In this document: positions 55,001 through 61,995 of the stretch, one piece after another | Numbering within the stretch: position 1 is the first letter of the stretch | Layout of the letters: the number at the start of each line of letters is the position of its first letter | Assembly: GCF_000423345.1 (NCBI RefSeq) | Contig: NZ_AUHU01000003.1 | Span: forward strand, 372,001-436,000 | DNA length: 64,000 nucleotides | Direction: 5' to 3' | DNA from: Marinimicrobium agarilyticum DSM 16975 | GTDB lineage: Bacteria; Pseudomonadota; Gammaproteobacteria; Pseudomonadales; Cellvibrionaceae | Notes under the pieces: model-generated | The model's database searches: none | What the model saw: the letters and a program-made list of their open reading frames with translations, nothing else | Told to the model about the DNA's origin: nothing | Position numbers and translations under genes: made by a program

Positions 55001-56641
55001 GTGACCCAGATAGGAGAAGGCGTTGCGGCCGGCGGCGGCAAGGACCCAAACAAACCCGACCTCGAAGAAAATCACTGGCTCGAACTCGAATACCGCTACC
55101 AGAATGGTGCGCCCATCTACGGCACCTACGAGGCGTTCGATAGTGAAGGCATGCTCTGGACGGGCCGGCTGAACGACGAAGGCCAAGTGTGCCTCGCGGG
55201 ACTGCCCGCCGGTAACGTCCAGGTCAGCCTGCTACCGGAAGAAAGCACCGACAAAGAGCTCGAAGAAACCCGCAAAGCCATCCAGACCGTCCTCGACCAG
55301 ATTATCGAAGACCAACGCGCCGAAGCCGAAGAGTACGAGCGCGAACTGGAACAGATGGGCGGCGCCCGCCGGGCTTTTACCCATATCCACTCTTTTGGCA
55401 AAGGCCTGTGGAGCGGCGCGGTCGGCGTGATCGAATTTGTGGGTGACACCGCCTACAAAGTCGTTCAGATTGCCGACTACCTCGGCCCGATCAATCAACT
55501 GGGCAACGTGCTTAAAGCGGGTTACCAGAGCTATCAAAGCGGCGACCTGACCTGGGACGAGTGGTATGACAGCGTCAATGAAAACCTCCAGAACGAGCAC
55601 AAGAAAGACGTCGCCCGCCTGCTGGGCGTCGAGCCCGATGACCTGAGCGAAGAGCGCCTGCGCCAGCTCATGCAGATGGTCGCCGAAGCCTACGACATCG
55701 CCGCCTTCATCGCCGATGACCAAGAAACCCAGGACATGCTCAAGCAGTTCGCCGAGGACATGGCCGACGCCCAACACAGCGTCGAATGGGCCGAATTCGC
55801 CGGCGCCGGCGTATTCGAACTCGTTCTCGGTGCCCTGCTGGCCATCTTCACCGGTGGCGCCGGCAACGTCGCGCAAGCCACCTCCAAACTCCGCCACGCC
55901 GCCCGGCTACGCAACCTCGGCCACCTGTTCCGCAAACTGGCCCGCCTGCTGCGCCGCAAAAAACTCAACAAAAGCGTGGATGCACCGGTGGATCAGAAAA
56001 CGACCACCAATACGGATCAGCCGGATACCATTGATCTGAAACCCAGATACACATCGGATCCAGAGGTTGAAAAGCCTAAAGCGGGAGATCGCATTCATAA
56101 ACGTGTGCATACGGATGGTGCTGAAGGCGATCGGTACACGCTACAATCGGACGGTAGGCCAATGGGCGCGGAAGAGGGTCCGATGCCAGCTGAATTACGC
56201 GGGATGAAAGAGCTTCCTAGCAACCATGACGAATTGGTGGAGGAGGGCTGGCCCACATTAAACCACAATAACAATGAAACCTTTAGAACTTTTACCGAGG
56301 CGCGACCGGTAGAGCTGCCCGAGGGCACAAAAATTTATCGCATTGTGGATGAAACTAACAATGACGCCGGGGCCTTCTGGGCTTATGAATTGCCGGCGAA
56401 CAAGACCGAGTGGCGTAGTGGTTATGCTGTCAAGGACGGGTGGAACGATAATGGCTACTATGTGGAACACGAGGTGGGCGAAGGTGGGCTGAAAGCCTGG
56501 GAGGGTCCCGCTGCTGGGCAGCCATATGAAGAGATTGAAGGAAAGGAGTTCTACTTAGGTGGTGGCGATACCCAACTATTTCTTACTCCCGGGAGCATGG
56601 AACCGTCTCCTCCCCAACTTACTGATTGGCCAGAATGGTGA
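55001..56641 (+). CDS. Polymorphic toxin (type VI effector-like) with unassigned C-terminal domain
   Basis: A 546-residue protein. The N-terminal domain (about 20-90: WLELEYRYQNGAPIYGTYEAF, LNDEGQVCLAGLPAG) resembles those of type VI-associated toxins. A long helical region follows, with acidic coiled coils (ELEQMGG), two hydrophobic helices (GVFELVLGALLAIFTGGAG), and a basic patch (LARLLRRKKLNKS). The last 170 residues (from about 380) hold KIYRIVDETNNDAG, EWRSGYAVKDGWNDNGYYVEH, GLKAWEGPAA and GGGDTQLFL, a C-terminal domain I recognise as recurrent in polymorphic toxins but cannot name. GTG 55001 follows AGGAG. The immunity array starts 2 bases downstream. Confidence 0.72.
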   Translation: MTQIGEGVAAGGGKDPNKPDLEENHWLELEYRYQNGAPIYGTYEAFDSEGMLWTGRLNDEGQVCLAGLPAGNVQVSLLPEESTDKELEETRKAIQTVLDQIIEDQRAEAEEYERELEQMGGARRAFTHIHSFGKGLWSGAVGVIEFVGDTAYKVVQIADYLGPINQLGNVLKAGYQSYQSGDLTWDEWYDSVNENLQNEHKKDVARLLGVEPDDLSEERLRQLMQMVAEAYDIAAFIADDQETQDMLKQFAEDMADAQHSVEWAEFAGAGVFELVLGALLAIFTGGAGNVAQATSKLRHAARLRNLGHLFRKLARLLRRKKLNKSVDAPVDQKTTTNTDQPDTIDLKPRYTSDPEVEKPKAGDRIHKRVHTDGAEGDRYTLQSDGRPMGAEEGPMPAELRGMKELPSNHDELVEEGWPTLNHNNNETFRTFTEARPVELPEGTKIYRIVDETNNDAGAFWAYELPANKTEWRSGYAVKDGWNDNGYYVEHEVGEGGLKAWEGPAAGQPYEEIEGKEFYLGGGDTQLFLTPGSMEPSPPQLTDWPEW

Positions 56642-56643
56642 TT

Positions 56644-57177
56644 ATGGAAAACTCATTGAAAAAGATACTGCTTAACCGAAAATTCTCTAGTGTGGAGTAT
56701 ATGCAGGAGCTGTCCCAATGGCACCAACTTGCCATCGATAGTCTTTCAGCAGCGTTGAACGAATTTTATCTTCACTCCTCTCGGCAGCAGGATTGGCACA
56801 AATGGCCTAAGTCTGACTGGCCGGAGACATGGGAGCAAAGAGTTCTGGAAAATCTAAAAGGCACTCAGTCCAACCTTGAAAAGGGTATTGAAAACTACAA
56901 GAATGGAAAGGTTTCCACGATCAGAAGTGTGTCCGGGAGTGTGCACAACATCTTCCGAAACCTTGATAACTTCGGTTGGGGATGGTGGAGTCACCTTCCC
57001 TCCTCTTACAGACAAGACTTTAATGACAAGCTGGTGAAAGCCAGTAAAATAGCCACAAACATCATGGATACGCTTTCCGATTATTGGAAAGATGACGAAA
57101 TTCTCAATGAACGGATTACCGGTCCTATTGATGAGAAAGACTTGAGAAGGTATCTAAAACCAGGGGAAACTCTTTAA
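56644..57177 (+). CDS. Candidate immunity protein, family C copy 1
   Basis: A 177-residue protein (MENSLKKILLNRKFSS) with SDWPETWEQRVL and NIFRNLDNFGWGWW as its signature blocks. It is about three-quarters identical to the product at 59080 and more distantly related to that at 59702. No database family recalled. ATG 56644 is fixed by comparison with the 59080 copy. It starts directly after the toxin stop codon, the position expected for the cognate immunity gene. AT-richer than the chromosome. Confidence 0.72.
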   Translation: MENSLKKILLNRKFSSVEYMQELSQWHQLAIDSLSAALNEFYLHSSRQQDWHKWPKSDWPETWEQRVLENLKGTQSNLEKGIENYKNGKVSTIRSVSGSVHNIFRNLDNFGWGWWSHLPSSYRQDFNDKLVKASKIATNIMDTLSDYWKDDEILNERITGPIDEKDLRRYLKPGETL

Positions 57178-57213
57178 ACCGGTAGACAAATAGAGATCAA
57201 GTCCCTCGAAGTT

Positions 57214-57723
57214 ATGGAAATGGCCGGAACAGGAAGTCGCCATGGTTCTCGGTCGCAAATGATGGGTTTTCTATATATCGTAAAGTTTGGAGGACAATTT
57301 TTTCTGAAAAGCCGAAGAGCGTCAGAATTAGGAGTTATGCCAGCTTATATAGATGGCCTGGAGAGAAAAGGCCTGCTCTATTTGTTGTGGGCTGATAGCC
57401 TGTCTGCAGGAGCGCAGTGTGGTTTCTGTAACACTGTGATTTGGGTCGATGCTTCTGAAGACTTGGTCCTTTCGGAAAAGAAGCCTGATCACGTGCCGAG
57501 TAGCGGTGGCGGTTATAAACAGTACTATAACCAAAAGATTACCCGATTTTTGGAGTCTGTTCCCCCTTGCCCCTGTTGTGGGCGTCAAGAATTTGATCGA
57601 TTTGTAAACAACGTCAACTTTCCTCGCCTGGAAGATGGGACCGTGGTGACGAAGCTAACACCCGAGTCGATAAAAAATGTAGACCCGGAAAAAGTAGACG
57701 TTTGGTTTCTTAAGAACGCTTGA
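57214..57723 (+). CDS. Zinc-knuckle small protein, array member
   Basis: A 169-residue protein with two CxxC pairs: CGFCN and CPCCGRQ, near residues 67 and 120, suggesting a zinc ribbon. The N-terminus is MEMAGTGSRHGSRSQMM with a hydrophobic FLYIVKFGGQFFLK segment. The CP-C-CG-Q block also occurs in the product at 58151. Start codon uncertain; the first candidate ATG is used. Function unknown; an immunity role is suggested only by its place in the array. Confidence 0.6.
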   Translation: MEMAGTGSRHGSRSQMMGFLYIVKFGGQFFLKSRRASELGVMPAYIDGLERKGLLYLLWADSLSAGAQCGFCNTVIWVDASEDLVLSEKKPDHVPSSGGGYKQYYNQKITRFLESVPPCPCCGRQEFDRFVNNVNFPRLEDGTVVTKLTPESIKNVDPEKVDVWFLKNA

Positions 57724-57828
57724 AGTTAACGAACTCTTCGTACGTGGGTATTGATAGGTTGAAAGGGAGTGTGTGTTACGGGGCTGGCGGTTTGCGCTTG
57801 CTAAGCGATTTTCTAGGCTGGTGGTTTT

Positions 57829-58134
57829 GTGAATATTAATGAACTGGTCAAGTCCGCCAAAGCATTGGAAGTCTGTTTCCAGAAGACTGGAAATCTTCCT
57901 GCAAAGATAGCTGGATTGTACGGAGATTTGAAACCATACATAGAGAAATCAAAAAATGGAGAGCTAGACGCCCCCATGGCTAAGTCTAAGGTTCCCGGAG
58001 CCCACCTTTTCAATGATGGCGAGCTACGCCCATATCCGGACTTGGAAAGAGCTTACGCCCGCTTCCGGATGCAGTTATCGGGAGGCCTCTCAAAGAAGCA
58101 GGAGAAGGTGTTAGAAGAAATTCGAAGAATGTGA
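57829..58134 (+). CDS. Small protein, family B copy 1
   Basis: A 101-residue soluble protein beginning MNINELVKSAKALE from a GTG. The block PGAHLFNDGELRPYPDLERAYARFRMQLSGGLS near the C-terminus recurs, in diverged form, in the product at 58616. No known family recognised. It sits 105 bases after the previous gene and 16 before the next. Probably an immunity-type accessory gene. Confidence 0.6.
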   Translation: MNINELVKSAKALEVCFQKTGNLPAKIAGLYGDLKPYIEKSKNGELDAPMAKSKVPGAHLFNDGELRPYPDLERAYARFRMQLSGGLSKKQEKVLEEIRRM

Positions 58135-58150
58135 GTGACCTGGTGGCTTT

Positions 58151-58612
58151 GTGAAACTTAAAGCACTTAACGTAAAATGCTCGGAATGCGGTAGTCAGTA
58201 TAAGGCTGGAGAGGTGGCCTCGGGATTGTATGGGGAGTTTATTTTACGTAGTTCAACGGCTTCGAGCGAGGCCTATCTGGATGCGCTAAATGACAACACC
58301 TATGAAGAGGTTTTTAGTTTAATAAAAACTAATGTAAAGATGGAAGGAAAGAGACCACGTGAAATTGCTGATGTAGTTAGAAAGACCTACGGCATAATTG
58401 CGTGCGACCCCGACGAAGAGGGTAGCTACTTCTGTATAGGGAAGTTCCCTCCGTGTCCCGTTTGCGGTAGCCAGAACATCGACTGCTGGGAAGCTATAGA
58501 GCCTTCTGAGATGGTGGATAAGAAGATTCCACATGTGACTCATAGGATATGGAGCTCTCTGTCTGGTGTAGAAAAAGAACGGGTAGTCGATGAAGTGTTG
58601 TCTAAATTTTGA
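58151..58612 (+). CDS. Zinc-knuckle small protein, second array member
   Basis: A 153-residue protein starting with GTG (MKLKALNVKCSECGSQYKAG). CSECG near residue 11 and CPVCGSQ near residue 112 suggest a zinc ribbon. It shares the PPCP-CG-Q segment with the product at 57214 but the rest is diverged. A helical middle (NTYEEVFSLIKTN, RPREIADVVRKTYG) separates the two pairs. Function unknown. It is followed 3 bases later by the family B second copy. Confidence 0.6.
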   Translation: MKLKALNVKCSECGSQYKAGEVASGLYGEFILRSSTASSEAYLDALNDNTYEEVFSLIKTNVKMEGKRPREIADVVRKTYGIIACDPDEEGSYFCIGKFPPCPVCGSQNIDCWEAIEPSEMVDKKIPHVTHRIWSSLSGVEKERVVDEVLSKF

Positions 58613-58615
58613 TGC

Positions 58616-58933
58616 GTGAACCTTGTGAACAAGTCTGAACTTAAGCGGGTGGCCATTAGCCTTAAAGAAGCATTGAGTAGAGAGCGAAGCTTGCCGCCCT
58701 GCCTGGGAAAAGTGAAAAACTCTCTTTCGCCTATAATCGAAAGAGCGATTCGAATGGAGGTTGAATTTCCTGTTGACGAAAACGCCATCCCCGGATCGTA
58801 TCAATTCAATGAAGGGCTTATGAGGAACTTTCCTGATCTTGAAGAAGCTTACGTTGAATTTCGTATACAGCTGTCGGGCGGGGTTTCTTCAACGATGCAA
58901 AGCGTTTTGGATTCAATGGAAGGGAAAGATTAG
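58616..58933 (+). CDS. Small protein, family B copy 2
   Basis: A 105-residue protein from GTG (MNLVNKSELKRVAISL). It shares PGSYQFNEGLMRNFPDLEEAYVEFRIQLSGG with the product at 57829, in the same order and near the C-terminus, so the two are diverged paralogs. The downstream 90 bases contain a decayed fragment of another gene. Confidence 0.6.
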   Translation: MNLVNKSELKRVAISLKEALSRERSLPPCLGKVKNSLSPIIERAIRMEVEFPVDENAIPGSYQFNEGLMRNFPDLEEAYVEFRIQLSGGVSSTMQSVLDSMEGKD

Positions 58934-59027
58934 CGAGCTCTTCAAGGGTGAGCTGTCTCAATCGGACGCCTGCAAGGTATCGAAAGGCCGAGAGCTGTGT
59001 AAATTCCTGGCGCTCTCTTGGTTGTAG
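58934..59027 (+). pseudogene. Decayed 3' fragment of an immunity-array gene
   Basis: Reading a different frame from the preceding gene gives SDACKVSKGRELCKFLALSW followed by TAG at 59025. This lines up with the C-terminus of the product at 60702 (LCEVSKNRGLCESLISSW): ten of eighteen residues agree. There is no start codon or upstream homologous part, so it is most simply a truncated remnant of a related gene. Confidence 0.55.
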
Positions 59028-59079
59028 AAAGAACTTGAAGTTACGACGGACTCTTTGGGTATTGGCTTAATCGGGAATT

Positions 59080-59616
59080 ATGGAAAACTCCTTAAAGAAA
59101 GTGCTGCTAAAGCGAAAGTTCTCTAGCGTGGATTATATGCAGGAGATGTGTCATTGTCATCAGGGCGCCATAGACAGTCTTATAGTAGCGCTGAACGAAT
59201 TCTACCTTCTCTCCCCTCGGCAGCGGGACTGGCGCCAATGGCCTAAATCCGATTGGCCGGAAACATGGGGGCAACGGGTTCTAGAAAATCTAAAAGGTAC
59301 TCAGTCCAGCCTTGAAAAGGGTATTGAAAGCTACAAGAACGGAAAAATATCCACTATTCGAAGTGCATCCGGGAGTGTGCACAACATTTTCCGTAACCTT
59401 GATAACTTTGGGTGGAGGTGGTGGGATTACTTGTCGTCAAGCTATAAACAGGATTTCAACGATAAGTTGGTGGTTGCGAGTAAAATGGCATCTAACGTGG
59501 TGCGTGAGTTAGCGCAGGCCTGGAAAAGTGAGGATTCGATTTTAAAAGAATCGATAACGGGAAAGATTGATGAAGAGGACTTGACGCGTTACTTGATGCC
59601 TGGCGAATCGGTGTAG
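59080..59616 (+). CDS. Candidate immunity protein, family C copy 2
   Basis: A 178-residue protein (MENSLKKVLLKRKFSS), closely similar to the product at 56644 over its whole length, including SDWPETWGQRVL, GSVHNIFRNLDNFGWRWW and DFNDKLVVASKM. Divergence is concentrated at CHCHQGA and in the C-terminal 50 residues. Likely a duplicate that protects against a variant of the toxin (inference). Confidence 0.68.
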   Translation: MENSLKKVLLKRKFSSVDYMQEMCHCHQGAIDSLIVALNEFYLLSPRQRDWRQWPKSDWPETWGQRVLENLKGTQSSLEKGIESYKNGKISTIRSASGSVHNIFRNLDNFGWRWWDYLSSSYKQDFNDKLVVASKMASNVVRELAQAWKSEDSILKESITGKIDEEDLTRYLMPGESV

Positions 59617-59701
59617 ATGTTGATTGAACTTATGATAAAAAATCGAGAAATGGCTTGGTAATTATTACGCGCAAAAAGAAGTTTAAAGCCATGGGAGTTC
59701 T

Positions 59702-60241
59702 GTGGATAGTAATCTTAAAAAAGCTCTAGTTAGAAGAATGTTCTCCAGCACCGAGTACATAGAGGAAATGAAATTATGGGTCGATAAGGCCGGAGAACAG
59801 TTGAGCGAAGCTGTACGTCATTTTTACCGGTTTCCACCGCAAAAAGAGGATTGGCATAATTGGCATCGATCTGATTGGCCGGAAACCTGGGAGGAAAAGG
59901 TATTGCAAACTATTTCTTCATATAGCGAGGGGATAAAGAACGCAATTCAAGAGCATAAGAAAAGCGGTGAAAGCGCTCTTGTCGACGGTTGGGCATCAAC
60001 TATATATAACATTTTCAGAAACATGGACGTGGTTGGCTGGAAATGGTGGGAATATATACCCAAAAATTTCAGAGAGGACTTTGAAGTTAGTCTTGTAAAA
60101 GCCAGCAAGATCGGAGCTAACATCACTCGAGAGTTGTCAGGTCACTGGCGTCATCCAGATTCGGTCCTTGATGAAGAGATTACAGGGCCAGTTGATGAGG
60201 TGGAGCTAAAGCGTTACTTGAAGCCCGGTGAATCGATGTAG
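59702..60241 (+). CDS. Candidate immunity protein, family C copy 3
   Basis: A 179-residue protein starting with GTG (MDSNLKKALVRRMFSS). It is more diverged than the other two copies but keeps SDWPETWEEKVL, YNIFRNMDVVGWKWWEYI and TGPVDEVELKRYLKPGE. The overall order of blocks is the same, so it belongs to the family. It follows copy 2 after 85 bases. Confidence 0.66.
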   Translation: MDSNLKKALVRRMFSSTEYIEEMKLWVDKAGEQLSEAVRHFYRFPPQKEDWHNWHRSDWPETWEEKVLQTISSYSEGIKNAIQEHKKSGESALVDGWASTIYNIFRNMDVVGWKWWEYIPKNFREDFEVSLVKASKIGANITRELSGHWRHPDSVLDEEITGPVDEVELKRYLKPGESM

Positions 60242-60285
60242 ATAATTTTGAATGCTTAGACTGAAGCCGCCTATTATGTATCGAC

Positions 60286-60657
60286 TTGGAAAGCGGGCGA
60301 GCGCAAGAAATATCAAGATCTGAAGCTATAACTGCTCCGAGGGAGAAGGGGTTTTTTGAGAAGTGGTCCAGAGGGTATGTGTGCGTGGTGTCAGGAGAGA
60401 CAGGCCCCTGGCTCCTGGTTAATCAAAAAGAGTATCACTTTACGGATTCGGAGTGGAAGGTTGAGGTTGAAATCCTAAAAGGCGAGAATGTGTTTCGCCT
60501 TTGGGTGCGGCGCGAGCTCGTTATTGAAGAAACGTATTCACCGGCTCCGGTGGATGACCTCGATCCTTGGTCTGATGAAGAGTCTGAAGATCTCTTTGTC
60601 TGGTTGACCAGAAAAAGAAATGATGAAGAGTTTATAGAGCTGTGGACTGATAAGTAA
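60286..60657 (+). CDS. Small acidic protein, array member
   Basis: A 123-residue protein read from TTG 60286 (MESGRAQEISRSE), which has no convincing ribosome site. The middle (GYVCVVSGETGPWLLVNQKEY) and acidic end (DPWSDEESEDLFVWLTRKRNDEEFIELW) resemble the layout of the product at 60702, which ends DAEEDFMAYLCEVSKNRG. A common ancestor is possible but weakly supported. The real start may be further down. Function unknown. Confidence 0.5.
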   Translation: MESGRAQEISRSEAITAPREKGFFEKWSRGYVCVVSGETGPWLLVNQKEYHFTDSEWKVEVEILKGENVFRLWVRRELVIEETYSPAPVDDLDPWSDEESEDLFVWLTRKRNDEEFIELWTDK

Positions 60658-60701
60658 CCGATAGTGAGGTCTGGGCTTTAATGTAGGTGGTCGAGGAAGA
60701 T

Positions 60702-61130
60702 ATGATCTTAACGATGCCTGAGCGACGAGGTGCGCGCGTAGAGTTTGATGAGAAGAGCTTATCTGTCCAGAAAGCGACTAGGCTTTGCGATCGAAAAAAG
60801 GGCGTACTCTCGTTCATTCAGACGCACACGGTAGCACTATATGAGAAATCCGGCGGCCTGATCTTGCAAATTGATCATCAGGTATGGGATCTCTTGTCGG
60901 AGCGTGTTTACTGCCGCTTTTCTCACGACTTCAGGTCAAAAACCACCTTGTTTAAGGTAAGCGGCGGCCAGTCTGAATTTTCTGTTGAGTACCCGGCATG
61001 GTGGTCATCCATACCGAACTTCGAACCCCTCGAACCCGAAATGGACGCTGAAGAAGACTTTATGGCCTACTTGTGCGAGGTGTCGAAGAATCGGGGTTTG
61101 TGTGAATCATTAATCTCTTCGTGGTCCTGA
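60702..61130 (+). CDS. Small protein, array member
   Basis: A 142-residue protein (MILTMPERRGARVEF). It has a beta-rich core (VLSFIQTHTVALYEKSGGLILQ, FKVSGGQSEFSVEY) and an acidic, helical C-terminus with LCEVSKNRGLCESL. ATG 60702 follows GAGGAAG; a GTG five codons upstream is an alternative. Its C-terminus has a decayed relative at 58934-59027. Immunity function is inferred from context. Confidence 0.55.
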   Translation: MILTMPERRGARVEFDEKSLSVQKATRLCDRKKGVLSFIQTHTVALYEKSGGLILQIDHQVWDLLSERVYCRFSHDFRSKTTLFKVSGGQSEFSVEYPAWWSSIPNFEPLEPEMDAEEDFMAYLCEVSKNRGLCESLISSWS

Positions 61131-61184
61131 GTAAATAAGCCAAGGATAACTTCCTAGGTGTCGGCAAACGGGAGAAGAGGTTCA

Positions 61185-61460
61185 ATGGATTTTAATAAGC
61201 TGAGCGCCGCCGCCGAGGCGGCGATCGATCAATTAAACCAGTACGCCGAGCGGTACGGGGAAGAGGGATTCTTGAAAGCCATACGGCTACAAATGGAATT
61301 CATTGTTGAGAACGCTAGCTCGGGCGTTGATCCCGTATCGAAGTTGGGCGATCGGACGTTCACTTATGCGGTAATGGCTTCCAGAGAGTTAGCGAGCCCC
61401 GAGGAGGTGTTGATCGCAGACAGGTTAAATCAGGTTACCAGGATACTGAGTGAGAGGTAG
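61185..61460 (+). CDS. Small soluble helical protein, array member
   Basis: A 91-residue, all-helical-looking protein (MDFNKLSAAAEAAIDQLNQYAERY, ELASPEEVLIADRLNQV). AGAAGAGG lies just before the ATG. Codon composition is closer to the chromosome than its upstream neighbours. No family recognised. It may be the last member of the array or an unrelated small gene. Confidence 0.55.
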   Translation: MDFNKLSAAAEAAIDQLNQYAERYGEEGFLKAIRLQMEFIVENASSGVDPVSKLGDRTFTYAVMASRELASPEEVLIADRLNQVTRILSER

Positions 61461-61544
61461 GTGGCCGGCCTGCTGGCCACAAAGCAAAATACGAGGCCGG
61501 GCCCTGCTTCCGCGCTCAATAATTGAAAATAGGAGAAATGGTTT

Positions 61545-61862
61545 ATGGAATTCAACTCAAAACAAACTCGCTCTAGCTTGTCTCTTACCATGGTTATTCT
61601 TTCTGTTGTCCTGACCTCCCTGGCGGTTGTGCTGAATCTTTATATGGGTTCCCTGCAGGAGCCGTTGATCAGCGGCGCCATCGGACGTGGGCTGTTTCCC
61701 ATTATTTTCAGCGCAATAGTGGTGGGGCTCTTTCAGATAGGGCGTCGCTTCAGAAGCCGTCGGTCCCGCTGGGTAGTGTATACATGGACCATGGGGGTGC
61801 TCTTCGTGATCGCCTTGCTGCAGGCGGTGCCCGTTATCCTCACCGGTGGGTTTTGGCGCTAA
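61545..61862 (+). CDS. Small inner-membrane protein with three helices
   Basis: A 105-residue protein with three hydrophobic segments: LTMVILSVVLTSLAVVLNLYM, LFPIIFSAIVVGLFQIG and VVYTWTMGVLFVIALLQAVPV. A basic loop (RRFRSRRSR) separates the second and third. AGGAGAAA precedes the ATG. No known family. Its base composition resembles the chromosome more than the array upstream. Confidence 0.6.
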   Translation: MEFNSKQTRSSLSLTMVILSVVLTSLAVVLNLYMGSLQEPLISGAIGRGLFPIIFSAIVVGLFQIGRRFRSRRSRWVVYTWTMGVLFVIALLQAVPVILTGGFWR

Positions 61863-61995
61863 AGGGGCTGAGTATCCCTCCAACCCCCTCGCAAATTCCC
61901 ACACTTTAGGCTATGGTATCCTTCAGCCATATGGTCACAATGAATACAAGAGTACTGACCATTGGCGATACACAAATATGTAGTGAGGGGTACCT

